A stretch of DNA of 64,000 nucleotides from Flavobacteriales bacterium (GTDB lineage Bacteria; Bacteroidota; Bacteroidia; Flavobacteriales_F; PHOS-HE28): the NCBI GenBank assembly GCA_016704485.1, contig JADJAA010000001.1:682001-746000 (forward strand), written 5' to 3'. Each line of letters starts with the position of its first letter. Position 1 is the stretch's first letter. Both the position numbers and the translations under genes were made by a program. Below, one piece after another: positions 27,051 through 35,966 of the stretch. A model generated the notes under the pieces. That model saw only the letters and a program-made list of their open reading frames with translations, was not told the DNA's origin and searched no databases.

Positions 27051-27734
27051 TTACTTGATCAAACCAAAAAATATGGTAATGGGCATCAACGCGAATACCA
27101 ACGGAACTATAATGCTGAATGCGGTTCCTACTGCTGAAACGATCGGGTTATAGCGCTTATGATTCAGGCCAAGGCTCTGGAACGCGCTCTTGAAACCGTG
27201 CAATAAATGCCAGAAGAGACTGATACACCCTAGCACATACACCAGCACAACGACCGGGTTCTGAAAGATCTCGACCATTACAGCAAATAGGTTCTCTTGC
27301 TTTTCCGCATCAAGACCGTATACATCCAAGCCCGTAATGCGGCTCTTTACCCAGAAATGCCAGAGGTGAACGATAAGGAAGAGGAGGATCAAACTGCCTA
27401 GAATACCCATGCTAGCACTGTACCATGTGCGATTCGCACTTCCCTTTTCCATGACATACTTCACTGGGCGAGCTACGCGGTTCTGGCGCCATAACATCAA
27501 GCCATCAACTACATGTGCGATCAACCCCAAAAAAAGCACTATCTCCATGGTCCGGATAAGGATGTTGGTGCCAAAGAAGTGTGCAACTCCGTTGAAAGTA
27601 ACACCGCCATCATTGAAGAAGATCATGGCGTTCACCGTAGCATGTACGACCAAGAACGTGATCAGAAAAAAGCCCGTTAAGGCCATCAAATACTTCTTGG
27701 TGAGCGACGAGCCGAATAGTCCTGTAGATGCCAT
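27051..27734 (-). CDS. sdhC: Succinate dehydrogenase cytochrome b subunit
   Basis: The 227-aa membrane protein has about five transmembrane helices (for example YLMALTGFFLITFLVVHATV and GILGSLILLFLIVHLWHFW). Several buried His residues (LVVHATVNAM, LIAHVVDGLM, LLHGFKSAF) are the likely ligands of two b hemes. This single-subunit anchor is the type B arrangement of menaquinone-using Bacteroidota and epsilonproteobacteria. It heads the sdhCAB operon and has a good -10 box 42 nt upstream. Confidence 0.95.
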   Translation of the reverse strand: MASTGLFGSSLTKKYLMALTGFFLITFLVVHATVNAMIFFNDGGVTFNGVAHFFGTNILIRTMEIVLFLGLIAHVVDGLMLWRQNRVARPVKYVMEKGSANRTWYSASMGILGSLILLFLIVHLWHFWVKSRITGLDVYGLDAEKQENLFAVMVEIFQNPVVVLVYVLGCISLFWHLLHGFKSAFQSLGLNHKRYNPIVSAVGTAFSIIVPLVFALMPITIFFGLIK

Positions 27735-27747
27735 GCCTATCTATTGT

Positions 27748-27767
27748 GAACGGCGAATGCACCGTTC
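27748..27767 (-). promoter_or_regulatory. Hairpin in the sdhC leader
   Basis: GAACGG (27748-27753) and CCGTTC (27762-27767) form a 6-bp stem with an 8-nt loop in the short 5' leader, between the -10 box and the ATG at 27734. The role is unknown; mRNA stability or translation control is possible. Confidence 0.35.
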
Positions 27768-27776
27768 GGTGGTCGG

Positions 27777-27784
27777 CAAAAGTA
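27777..27784 (-). promoter_or_regulatory. -10 box of the sdhCAB operon
   Basis: The minus strand reads TACTTTTG, a perfect TAnnTTTG. Transcription from it leaves a leader of roughly 35 nt before sdhC. Confidence 0.6.
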
Positions 27785-27922
27785 AGTGGTGGACAATTGG
27801 GGATGAAATGAAAGAGATCAGGTTTTACACGGTGAGCTGGGAATCCAGAAAGTTGGAATCGAATTTTCAGCCATGACGGACTCCGGACGAATTCCCGGTC
27901 AACCGGATCCACCTCATCACCT

Positions 27923-27930
27923 TACCTTCG
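27923..27930 (+). promoter_or_regulatory. -10 box of the aminopeptidase P gene
   Basis: TACCTTCG lies 4 nt before the ATG at 27935. It is another box placed almost on the start codon. Confidence 0.5.
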
Positions 27931-27934
27931 CCAC

Positions 27935-29242
27935 ATGCGTTACACACCACTTTCCGCCGCTACTTACCGCGAACACCGAGCACGATTCCGCAAGGCAATG
28001 GAGAAAGGCGGGCTTGCCACGTTCCAAAGCAATGACATAATGCCGACGAGTGCGGATGGTTCCATGCCATTCAAACAGGCTACGGATATCATGTACCTCA
28101 CGGGCATCGATCAGGAGGAGAGCATTTTGTTGCTATTCCCGAATGCACAGGATCCAAAGGACCGTGAGATCCTGTTCGTCCGAGAGACGAACGACCATAT
28201 CGCGATCTGGGAAGGTGCCAAATTCAGCAAGAAGGAAGCAACCGACCTAAGCGGGGTTACTACGGTATTATGGACCAGCGCCTACGAGGCAACGCTCAAA
28301 AGACTGGTACCGCAGTGCGAGAGTCTCTATCAGAACAGCAACGAACACTTACGTCAGGGCAACGAAGTGGAGACGCGTGAGGATCGTTACAACAAGCAAT
28401 TAAGGGTGCAATTTCCTTTACACATGGTAAAGCGAAGTGCACCCATCATGCACCGCATCCGCAGTGTAAAAACCGCTGAGGAAGTGGCTCAAATGCGGAA
28501 GGCTGTTGCAATTACTGGTAAAGCTTTTGCACGGGTCTGCGGCTACATCAAGCCGGGTGTAATGGAGTACGAGATCGAGGCTGAGATCACGCACGAATTC
28601 TTGCGTAATGGCTCTCGCGGACATGCATACACGCCCATACTTGCAAGTGGTTTCAACGCCTGTGTGTTGCACTATATTACCAATGACCAGAAGTGCAAGG
28701 ACGGTGATGTGATCCTTATGGACTTCGGCTGTGAATACGGAGGATATGCAAGTGACCTATCACGCAGCATACCAGTGAATGGTAGGTATACTAAACGGCA
28801 ACGAGCGGTTTACGATGCCGTGTTACGCGTTAAAACAGCAGCTACGAAATTACTTCGTCCCGGCACCATGCTCGTTGAATACCACAAGGAAGTGGGCAAG
28901 TTGATGGAGAAGGAATTATTAGCGTTGAAGTTGATCGATAAGACGGACATCAAGAACCAGGACCCTGCATGGCCGGCCTATAAGAAATACTTCATGCATG
29001 GCACTAGTCATTTCATTGGTCTCGATGTGCATGATGTAGGTCTGTGGAACGAACCGATCAAAGAAGGCATGTGCTTCACGGTTGAACCCGGCATCTACAT
29101 TCCTAAGGAGAATTTGGGCATCCGAATAGAGAACGATATTCTGGTGACCAAGAAAGGCCAGGATGATCTGTTCAAGGAAATTCCGCAAGAAGCCGAGGCT
29201 ATAGAGGAGATGATGAATTCTGGGAAGAAGGGGAAGAAGTGA
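27935..29242 (+). CDS. pepP: Xaa-Pro aminopeptidase (aminopeptidase P, M24B)
   Basis: The 435-aa protein has an N-terminal creatinase-like domain (residues 1-165) and a C-terminal pita-bread metallopeptidase domain. Metal ligands are visible: two Asp in DFGCEYGGYASDLSRS, His in FMHGTSHFIGLDVHDVG, Glu in TVEPGIYIP and Glu in GIRIENDILV. It removes N-terminal residues that precede proline, using two Mn or Zn ions, in the cytoplasm. The tail is Lys-rich (MMNSGKKGKK). It is divergent from sdhC. No promoter-distal partner gene follows. Confidence 0.95.
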   Translation: MRYTPLSAATYREHRARFRKAMEKGGLATFQSNDIMPTSADGSMPFKQATDIMYLTGIDQEESILLLFPNAQDPKDREILFVRETNDHIAIWEGAKFSKKEATDLSGVTTVLWTSAYEATLKRLVPQCESLYQNSNEHLRQGNEVETREDRYNKQLRVQFPLHMVKRSAPIMHRIRSVKTAEEVAQMRKAVAITGKAFARVCGYIKPGVMEYEIEAEITHEFLRNGSRGHAYTPILASGFNACVLHYITNDQKCKDGDVILMDFGCEYGGYASDLSRSIPVNGRYTKRQRAVYDAVLRVKTAATKLLRPGTMLVEYHKEVGKLMEKELLALKLIDKTDIKNQDPAWPAYKKYFMHGTSHFIGLDVHDVGLWNEPIKEGMCFTVEPGIYIPKENLGIRIENDILVTKKGQDDLFKEIPQEAEAIEEMMNSGKKGKK

Positions 29243-29313
29243 CCACACCCTCCCGTTCGGTAGGCAAGCTCCCAAACCCCCTATCCGATCGGAGAGGAGG
29301 CTTACTGAAGAAT

Positions 29314-29343
29314 GGAACGCAGATGTCGCGGAAAGTGATGATC
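29314..29343 (+). repeat. Dispersed intergenic repeat, copy 1
   Basis: GGAACGCAGAT, then CGCGGAAAG and ATGATC with the same spacing, also occur at 56406-56435. Both copies are in intergenic DNA directly after a stop codon region. Confidence 0.5.
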
Positions 29344-29411
29344 ATCACGGATCTTAGTCGTGGAGTAAACCTATGTTCGTGCCAAAGCAATTTGCCATTG
29401 ACACAAAAAAA

Positions 29412-29439
29412 GCCCGGTCAGTTCCTCAACCGACCGGGC
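29412..29439 (-). terminator. Intrinsic terminator on the minus strand
   Basis: GCCCGGTC (29412-29419) pairs with GACCGGGC (29432-29439) across a 12-nt loop. On the minus strand the stem is followed directly by seven T residues, so it terminates minus-strand transcription. No minus-strand protein gene lies upstream, only the small leader frame at 29518-29586. Confidence 0.7.
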
Positions 29440-29493
29440 GACCACCAAACCAAAATTCCAAAAAACAAGGGGCGCTCAACTCCCTTTTTTGTT

Positions 29494-29510
29494 GCGGGTA
29501 GTTTACCCGC
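29494..29510 (-). promoter_or_regulatory. Hairpin just after the leader-peptide stop
   Basis: GCGGGTA and TACCCGC form a 7-bp stem with a 3-nt loop. On the minus strand it follows the stop of the 22-codon frame by 7 nt and precedes the terminator, as a pause or alternative hairpin would in an attenuator. Confidence 0.5.
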
Positions 29511-29517
29511 GTTTCAT

Positions 29518-29586
29518 TCAACTACCTTGGTCGTTAAAGATCCAAAGGTTCGTGTTCGAGGTCGAATTCAAGTTCGTAGTTTTCAT
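29518..29586 (-). CDS. Candidate 22-aa leader peptide, Asn/Thr/Ser-rich
   Basis: The minus-strand frame from ATG 29586 to TGA 29518 encodes 22 residues, beginning MKTTNLNSTSNTNLW, with five Asn, four Thr and four Ser. A perfect -10 box lies 33 nt upstream. A hairpin and then an intrinsic terminator lie downstream. This is the layout of an amino-acid attenuator, but no biosynthetic gene follows: the next DNA is antisense to pepP. It could be a remnant or a stand-alone regulatory RNA. It is too short for proof from sequence alone. Confidence 0.4.
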   Translation of the reverse strand: MKTTNLNSTSNTNLWIFNDQGS

Positions 29587-29618
29587 CGCAACGAGGGGGT
29601 TTTGATTTCTTACTTGAT

Positions 29619-29626
29619 CAAAACTA
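29619..29626 (-). promoter_or_regulatory. -10 box of the orphan leader
   Basis: The minus strand reads TAGTTTTG, a perfect TAnnTTTG, 32 nt upstream of the candidate leader ATG at 29586. Confidence 0.5.
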
Positions 29627-29705
29627 CGACTATGTCCAGTTGCATAAAAGCGGTGAACGAGCAACGGCGGATGTCAATGAATGAACGGTTCACTCGCTTC
29701 GCTCC

Positions 29706-29809
29706 ATTCCTGATTCCCCCCTCCGGTCGTATTGCTGATTTCTAATTCCTGATTCCCAGCATCCCAAGACTAAATGATAGGTCTGTAACGATCACTAGGA
29801 ATCAGGAAT
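29706..29809. repeat. Direct and inverted copies of ATTCCTGATTCCC
   Basis: ATTCCTGATTCCC occurs at 29706-29718 and 29745-29757. GGAATCAGGAAT at 29798-29809 is an inverted copy, so the segment can fold. It is low-complexity intergenic sequence upstream of the response regulator. Confidence 0.6.
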
Positions 29810-29904
29810 TGAAAAATACCGTTGCTGAGCCACAACCAACCGTTCGCTGGTCGGCCCATTCCAGCTACATTGCACGATCTATCTTATCCCCAAATCCGAA
29901 CACC

Positions 29905-30657
29905 ATGGCATTGCGCGCACTGATCGTAGATGATGAAGCCGACGCACGGGAAAACCTGCGGATGATGCTCGAAGCCCACTGCCCGGAAGTGGAGATCGTT
30001 GGCCTTGCGGCAAGCGCCCCGGAAGCACGGGAAAAAATAAAGGAGCTACAACCCAATGCCCTCTTCCTGGATATCAAAATGCCCGGAGAGGATGGGTTTT
30101 CACTATTGACCTCGATCGCAGAACTTGATCTTCCGGTGGTCTTTACAACCGCGTATGATGAATTCGCATTGAAGGCCTTCAAACAGAATGCATTGGGCTA
30201 TTTGGAAAAACCGATCGATATCGACGAGCTACATCGCGCCGTTAAAATACTCATGAAGCAAACGGGAGAATTGGGGTCAACCACTCCATCCGCGATCGCA
30301 GCGTTGATGAAAGACCCTGCATCACCCTTGAGCAATCGCGTAGCCATTCCTGGCCGTGATGGGTTGGTGCTATTAAAGCACAAGGACATTTTATACTTGG
30401 AAGCAAACGATAGTTATACGACCATCCATACCGTCGATGGAAAACGTTCGGTCAGCAGCAAGCATATTCGTGTATTCGAGATGAACTTGGACCCTAAAAG
30501 CTTCTTCAGAGTACACAAGTCCTATATCCTGAATCTCGCTCACCTCAAAGAATTCAGCCGCGCTGAAGGAAATATGGCGGTGCTTGACAACGGTGCTTTA
30601 GTGCCTGTTTCCCGGAGACGATTGCCGGATTTCCTATCGTTGATCAATACGTTCTAG
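29905..30657 (+). CDS. LytTR-family response regulator
   Basis: The 250-aa protein starts at ATG 29905 (MALRALIVDDEADARENLRM); the upstream in-frame extension is intergenic repeat. Receiver domain: acidic pair in VDDEADA, phospho-acceptor Asp in NALFLDIKMPGEDGF near residue 55, Thr in FTTAYDEF and Lys in GYLEKPID. The C-terminal LytTR DNA-binding domain is in DILYLEANDSYTTIHTVDGK, FFRVHKSYILNLAHLKEF and VSRRRLPDF. It is paired with the propeller histidine kinase 190 nt downstream. Confidence 0.95.
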   Translation: MALRALIVDDEADARENLRMMLEAHCPEVEIVGLAASAPEAREKIKELQPNALFLDIKMPGEDGFSLLTSIAELDLPVVFTTAYDEFALKAFKQNALGYLEKPIDIDELHRAVKILMKQTGELGSTTPSAIAALMKDPASPLSNRVAIPGRDGLVLLKHKDILYLEANDSYTTIHTVDGKRSVSSKHIRVFEMNLDPKSFFRVHKSYILNLAHLKEFSRAEGNMAVLDNGALVPVSRRRLPDFLSLINTF

Positions 30658-30848
30658 GCAACTGATGGTAGCTGGTAATTGTTGGCGCACTTCGACGAAC
30701 CTCGATCCATTCATTGGAATAACTTAGCGTTCTGATAGCGATACAACGTGCGCCTCACTCACATTTCCGCTTACTTCAGCAACTTATGTTCAAACGGGGT
30801 CGAAGTATGTTTAACATCAAGAAATGTACTTCAGGATCCGATCTCATC

Positions 30849-33800
30849 ATGAAACGAGATCTTCGATCATTCGTGCTGAAATATTGTCTTGCTTTTGCGA
30901 TCCAAGGTGTTCTCACCTCTACTCTTTTCGCGCAGCAATATGCCTTTACGCAAGTAACACCCAGTGATGGTCTCGCGCAAAGTCAAGTACGGACCATTGC
31001 TCAGGATGGCCGCGGGTATTTATGGTTCGGGACACTCGGCGGCGCGAGCCGGTTCGATGGTGCGCGATTCTTGAACTATGCATTACAGGATGGACTGCCC
31101 GATGCCCAAGTGAGCGCAACGGCCGTTGATGGCGATGGTAACTTATGGATGGGTTGCGGTGCAACCATTGTGCATCGCAAAGGCCTCACTTGGATCAACG
31201 ACCCACTGCCCAAAAGCAATGGAGGCGCCCGCATTCAGAGCATGGTCTTTACTGGAAATGGAAAGCTTTATACCGGAACGGATGGAGGTGGACTATGGGT
31301 GCGTGACACTAATGGGATCCACGCCGTGGAAGGTTACCCAACGGATACTGCAGCCAGCATACGTTCCTTACTAGCGTTGCGCGATGGTCGATTGTTGATC
31401 GGACTGCGCAACGGCCTCCTGCTCTGGGACAATGGAAAATGCACACGCGTCACACTTAATGCTGATGAACCCGAACCAATATCCGCATTGGCAGAAGGCA
31501 TGGACGGTTCGTGGTGGGTAGGTACATACTTGGATGGACTATTCCGTATTGAACCAAGCGGTGCATTGACCCATTTCAGCGAAGAAACCGGCCTGATGCG
31601 CAATAACGTTCGGAGCATCCTGGTTGATAGGACCGGGCGTGTATGGGTCGGAACGAAATTGGGGTTGAACGTCTTCGATGGTGACCGTATTCGTGTCTTC
31701 ACCATTCACCAAGGCATGCCGAACGACAATATTTATTGCTCGTTCCAGGATAATGAAGGAAACATCTGGTTCGGCACCGATGGCGCCGGTGCCATCAAAT
31801 TCCTAGGTGATCGTTTTGTGACCTATACGGTGAAGGACGGGATGTGCAGCGACCTGGTGATGACCATTGTTGCCGATGGCCAAGGTGACCGTTGGCTAGG
31901 AACTTATGACAACGGCGTTTGTCGCATGGATGGAATGGCAATTGTCACCACTCGGGAGGGATTACCGAACAATACGATATGGTGCGGGCTTAAGGATAGG
32001 AACGATGCGCTTTGGTTCGGCACGAACGAAGGCCTCACAAAGATCGAGCGCGGCATTCCTGTTCCACTTCCTCCGGAGATCGCAATGCCCGAACTACGCA
32101 TTTTATCACTTTTGGAAGATGCTCAAGGCCGTATCTGGTGTGGAACTCGGGAAGGCCTGGCCGTTGTGAATACCGACGGAACTACGAAACGATACCCAGC
32201 AGGAACAAATGGACCGGGCCGCAGTATCCGCGCAATAATAGCCGATGGAGAAGGTCGGCTTTGGTTAGGCTCAGATCATGGGATCGGTGTTCTCAACGGC
32301 AGCACGTTCGGCAAATATGGGGTCAAGGATGGGCTTTGTGATAGTACCGTGCAATGCTTGTTGCACGATGACGATGGCAGATTATGGATAGGTACGAACA
32401 ACGGTCTTTCCTGCTTCGACTCTGGTAAGTTCAGGACCTTTCGTTTCGCTACGGACTTCGGCTCCAACTTTTTTGGCCTGCTCCAGTGCGACGAAAGCGG
32501 ACGGATCTGGGCTGGGACCAACAATGGGCTATTCCTCTTTCAACCCGATAGCCTTTTGAATGACCCGTTGGCCTATGAACATATTACGCGAAGCGCTGGC
32601 CTGAGCAATCTGGAATTCAATTTGAATGCCGGATACGTAGATGACAAAGGCCGTTTGTTACTGGGGAGCGCAGGAGGACTGGTGTTCCATGATACCCGCC
32701 GTTATCCGAACTCTCCTTTCGTACGGGCACCTAAAGTTCATATAACCGGAGTGCGTTCATTCCTTCAACAAACGGATTGGAGCAAGCAAAGCGACAGCAT
32801 ATCACCTAATGGTCTGCCCATTGGACTGGACCTTGAGTATCGCAGGAACTACCTCACATTCGATTATACCGGTATCAGCCTCAGTGATCCGGACCGTGTG
32901 CAATATCGTTACCGGTTGGAAGGATTCGATCCTGATTGGTTACCTGCGACCGATGCACGATTCGCAAGCTATAGCAACTTACCGAACGGCGAGTATACGT
33001 TCCAGGTCATTGCTGCGGTAGGCGACAAGAACTGGAGTGAGCCTGATACGTTCACCTTCAGCATCGCACCACCATTCTGGTTAAGGTGGTGGTTCTTCGT
33101 GTCCATTGTAACGGTGCTAGCAGCTGCAGCATACGGTATTATGCATGCTCGCTCTTTAGTGCGCCAACGCCACGAACGAACGCGCCAATTGCTGCTTCGA
33201 TCACGCATGTTACAATTGGAACAGCAAGCGCTTAACTCCAATATGAACCGCCACTTCGTCTTCAATGCGCTGAACAGTATTCAATACCATATCAACAAGC
33301 AGGACCGGGAAACGGCCAGTCGTTATTTGAGCAGTTTCGCGAAGCTGATACGGAAAAACCTGGATGCCAGCCAAAACGATACAACAACGCTGGCCGAGGA
33401 GTTGGAACGATTGGAACTGTACCTCACCCTGGAGCACATGCGTTTCAAAGACAAGTTCCGGTACGAAATAACTGTGGCACCAGGTGTAAATACCGCAGAA
33501 GTCCGACTTCCCGCTATGATGCTACAGCCGTACGTGGAAAACAGCATTTGGCACGGAATACTGCCTATGGAAAATCAAGGTCTGGTCCGAATTGACGTGA
33601 CCGAGGCACGTCCAGGACGGGTCCTTGTGCGTATAGACGATGACGGGATAGGCTTTGATCGAAGTATGGAGAATAAAGAGAAGAACGACCATATATCCCG
33701 CGGGATCGAGATCACCAAAGGCAGAGCGGACGTTCTCAGGAAACTAGATCTAACTGATATTCGTATTACAGGACCTGAACAATGGCACGAAACAGGCACG

Positions 33801-33893
33801 AATACCGTTATTGGTACGCGGGTAGCGATCGAGCTACCAGCTATGGACAGCATGAATAAATTGCAAGAAAAGTTGCAGAACGACATCAAATAA
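30849..33893 (+). CDS. Two-component propeller sensor histidine kinase (LytS/YpdA type)
   Basis: The protein is about 1014 aa from ATG 30849 (MKRDLRSFVLKYCLAFAIQG), which begins a signal peptide; a start at 30786 is possible. Periplasmic beta-propeller repeats of the Reg_prop type follow (GYLWFGTLGGASRFDG, GNIWFGTDGAGAIKF, GRLWIGTNNGLSCFDS). A Y_Y_Y domain is in RVQYRYRLEGFDPDWLPA. One transmembrane helix lies near residue 750 (WWFFVSIVTVLAAAAYGIM). The kinase has its phospho-His in NRHFVFNALNSIQYHI, where family members usually have NPHF. The ATP site is in LQPYVENSIWHG and IDDDGIGF. It should signal to the LytTR regulator upstream. Confidence 0.93.
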   Translation: MKRDLRSFVLKYCLAFAIQGVLTSTLFAQQYAFTQVTPSDGLAQSQVRTIAQDGRGYLWFGTLGGASRFDGARFLNYALQDGLPDAQVSATAVDGDGNLWMGCGATIVHRKGLTWINDPLPKSNGGARIQSMVFTGNGKLYTGTDGGGLWVRDTNGIHAVEGYPTDTAASIRSLLALRDGRLLIGLRNGLLLWDNGKCTRVTLNADEPEPISALAEGMDGSWWVGTYLDGLFRIEPSGALTHFSEETGLMRNNVRSILVDRTGRVWVGTKLGLNVFDGDRIRVFTIHQGMPNDNIYCSFQDNEGNIWFGTDGAGAIKFLGDRFVTYTVKDGMCSDLVMTIVADGQGDRWLGTYDNGVCRMDGMAIVTTREGLPNNTIWCGLKDRNDALWFGTNEGLTKIERGIPVPLPPEIAMPELRILSLLEDAQGRIWCGTREGLAVVNTDGTTKRYPAGTNGPGRSIRAIIADGEGRLWLGSDHGIGVLNGSTFGKYGVKDGLCDSTVQCLLHDDDGRLWIGTNNGLSCFDSGKFRTFRFATDFGSNFFGLLQCDESGRIWAGTNNGLFLFQPDSLLNDPLAYEHITRSAGLSNLEFNLNAGYVDDKGRLLLGSAGGLVFHDTRRYPNSPFVRAPKVHITGVRSFLQQTDWSKQSDSISPNGLPIGLDLEYRRNYLTFDYTGISLSDPDRVQYRYRLEGFDPDWLPATDARFASYSNLPNGEYTFQVIAAVGDKNWSEPDTFTFSIAPPFWLRWWFFVSIVTVLAAAAYGIMHARSLVRQRHERTRQLLLRSRMLQLEQQALNSNMNRHFVFNALNSIQYHINKQDRETASRYLSSFAKLIRKNLDASQNDTTTLAEELERLELYLTLEHMRFKDKFRYEITVAPGVNTAEVRLPAMMLQPYVENSIWHGILPMENQGLVRIDVTEARPGRVLVRIDDDGIGFDRSMENKEKNDHISRGIEITKGRADVLRKLDLTDIRITGPEQWHETGTNTVIGTRVAIELPAMDSMNKLQEKLQNDIK

Positions 33894-33895
33894 TG

Positions 33896-33903
33896 TACTT
33901 TTG
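33896..33903 (+). promoter_or_regulatory. -10 box of the lipoprotein at 33911
   Basis: TACTTTTG is a perfect TAnnTTTG that begins 3 nt after the kinase stop codon and ends 7 nt before the ATG at 33911. A TTG lies about 20 nt upstream, inside the kinase gene. Confidence 0.55.
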
Positions 33904-33910
33904 GTATACG

Positions 33911-34195
33911 ATGAGCACCTACGTCGCGAAACTTCGTCTCCTGACCGGCCTCCTATTGGTTGCCTTGTTAGGGTTCACTTCTTGCTCAAAAGACGAGCCG
34001 TTAGCACCGCGTTGTCACCAGGAAAACAACGAGGCTGTAGGCAAATCACTCAACACCTTGGAGCTTTTGACCGATAGTAAGCCAACATCGATCATCAAAT
34101 CCGGCGATGGCACCGTGGACGATGGAACGGATTCCGCGATCAGCGATGATGGTGATGATCTATCCGGCTCAGAAGGTCGTAAGCCTAAGATCTAA
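33911..34195 (+). CDS. Small acidic lipoprotein
   Basis: The 94-aa product begins MSTYVAKLRLLTGLLLVALL and has a lipoprotein signal ending LGFTSC. The mature part is short, acidic and low in structure (SGDGTVDDGTDSAISDDGDD, then SEGRKPKI). The family is not recognised, although such small Asp/Gly-rich lipoproteins recur near sensors in Bacteroidota. It has its own promoter at the end of the kinase gene and is followed by a terminator. Confidence 0.7.
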   Translation: MSTYVAKLRLLTGLLLVALLGFTSCSKDEPLAPRCHQENNEAVGKSLNTLELLTDSKPTSIIKSGDGTVDDGTDSAISDDGDDLSGSEGRKPKI

Positions 34196-34217
34196 GCCTC
34201 GTTTTTCCAACTATTCT

Positions 34218-34244
34218 GAACGCCCGAAACTAACTCGGGCGTTC
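34218..34244 (+). terminator. Terminator after the small lipoprotein
   Basis: GAACGCCCGA (34218-34227) pairs perfectly with TCGGGCGTTC (34235-34244) across a 7-nt loop and is followed by ATCTTTCAT. Confidence 0.65.
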
Positions 34245-34365
34245 ATCTTTCATACCATTCCTGAAAGGCTACCGTTGGTTGCCCATTCCCCGCCGTTCCT
34301 CGCATTCAGTGTTCCTGGGCTGTGGTCATGGACTATTTTTCATTCGAAGTTCATCGAATTGTCCT

Positions 34366-35931
34366 ATGTCGCACAAAGCCCACGACCACGTTCATCGCCT
34401 GATCCGCTCCATGGATCGGGCAGAGAAGCGGTATTTCAAGCTATACGCCGGAAGGCATAGTGTTGCAGGGCAGAACAATGCGCAACTGCTCTTCGATGCC
34501 ATTGGTACCATGGAGGTCTATGACGAATCGATCCTGTTGAAGAAGTTCAAGCGTGAAGCGTTTGCCAAGCACTTTGCCATTACAAAACGACGGTTGTACG
34601 AGCAGATCTTGCAAAGCTTGGATGCCTATCATGCGAATAGCTCCGCAGATGCCAAATTGCATCGTCTCCTCCATCAGGTCGAACTGCTTTACGGAAAGGC
34701 TCTTTACGAGGATGCTGAAAAGATCTTGAACAGCACACATAAACTAGCAAGGCAACTCGACAACCAAGCTGCATTGATCATCGTTCTTCAATGGGAACGG
34801 CGGTTGATAGAAACGGCGAATTATTGTCGTAGCAGTTTGAAGGAGCTGGATCGAATAGCAGTTGAAAGTGCAGCTGTGATCGAAGAGCAAACCGAACTTG
34901 ATCAACTCTGGGACCTGAAGAGCCGAGTGCTCATTGAATTGTACCGACAAGGTCAAACAAGAAGCGCTGCAAGTAAAAAGGAGTTAAGCCATGTGCTGAA
35001 GCATCCCATGCTTAGGAAAGACCCGGAAACCCTTCGAACTGCTCGCGGTAAATTCCTGTTCCATCATATTAAAAGTGCTGCTGCATTTGCAAACGGTGGA
35101 TTGGACGATTGCAAACAACATCTTACTGCCAATTTCGCATTGCTCACAAATGAACGCGAGCGTTTCGAAGATGAACCAAGTCTGGTGATCTCCACCTTGA
35201 GCAATTTGATCTATGTGCATGTGCGACTAGGCCTGTATGATGATGCATTCTCATTGCTCGATCGCTTCCGCACCATACCCGCTGAATGGGAAATGCCCGA
35301 AACAGAAGATCTTGACTTGAAGCTATTCAGCACGAGTACCAGTCTGGAATTGACGATCCATGCACAAATGGGAGCGTTCGATAAAGCGGTTGAGCTGGTC
35401 CCATGCGTAAAGCGCGGGTTAACGCATCATAATGAACGCATCAGTCCAGTACGCAAGGCCGGTTTCTTCTACCAATTGGCCTACGCGTATTTTGGTGCTG
35501 ACCAACCAGACAAAGCGTTGAAATGGAGCAACCGCTTATTGAACGATGTGCATATTGACGATAGCGCTGAGATAATCTGTTTTGGTCGCGTCCTGAATTT
35601 AATGGCGTACATCGAATTGGATCAAACGGAGCAAATTCCTTATGCGTTGCGAAGCACTGAACGCTACTTCGCAACACGCCAACGAGCCTACAAATTTGAA
35701 CCGTATTTTCTCGAATTGATGCATGCCCTGATGAAAGCCAAGAGCGTGACGGCTCTTCGGGAAGCCTACCAACATTACTATGATATGCTACTACCGCTTG
35801 AACACGACCCATTGGAACATGCGGTGTTCGATCATCTTGACCCGATCGCCTGGGCGCAGAGTAAACTAACCGGCCTGCCCTTCGCTGAGTTGGTGAAGCA
35901 GCGAGCACAAAACGTAGGTCGGGCGGCCTAA
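34366..35931 (+). CDS. Helical-repeat (TPR-like) protein of unknown function
   Basis: The protein is about 521 aa from ATG 34366 (MSHKAHDHVHRLIRSMDRAE). The first 60 residues match a Bacteroidota-specific pattern (LIRSMDRAEKRYFKLYAGRH). The rest is predicted to be all-alpha with TPR-like pairs (LYGKALYEDAEKILNSTHKL, AYFGADQPDKALKWSNRLL). There is no signal peptide, so it is cytoplasmic. Likely a scaffold or regulator; no catalytic motif is seen. A start at 34279 is possible but would extend into AT-poor spacer. Confidence 0.8.
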   Translation: MSHKAHDHVHRLIRSMDRAEKRYFKLYAGRHSVAGQNNAQLLFDAIGTMEVYDESILLKKFKREAFAKHFAITKRRLYEQILQSLDAYHANSSADAKLHRLLHQVELLYGKALYEDAEKILNSTHKLARQLDNQAALIIVLQWERRLIETANYCRSSLKELDRIAVESAAVIEEQTELDQLWDLKSRVLIELYRQGQTRSAASKKELSHVLKHPMLRKDPETLRTARGKFLFHHIKSAAAFANGGLDDCKQHLTANFALLTNERERFEDEPSLVISTLSNLIYVHVRLGLYDDAFSLLDRFRTIPAEWEMPETEDLDLKLFSTSTSLELTIHAQMGAFDKAVELVPCVKRGLTHHNERISPVRKAGFFYQLAYAYFGADQPDKALKWSNRLLNDVHIDDSAEIICFGRVLNLMAYIELDQTEQIPYALRSTERYFATRQRAYKFEPYFLELMHALMKAKSVTALREAYQHYYDMLLPLEHDPLEHAVFDHLDPIAWAQSKLTGLPFAELVKQRAQNVGRAA

Positions 35932-35966
35932 TCCAGTTCGTTCGACATGGATCGTATCGCCAGGAT

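Larger units (their letters stand above)
29243..29904. other. Long intergenic region with dispersed repeats and an orphan leader
   Basis: About 660 nt separate pepP from the response regulator. The region holds a dispersed repeat (29314-29343) shared with 56406-56435 and a minus-strand promoter-leader-terminator unit (29412-29626). It also holds ATTCCTGATTCCC at 29706-29718 and 29745-29757, with an inverted copy at 29798-29809. No protein gene of normal length is supported. Confidence 0.6.
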
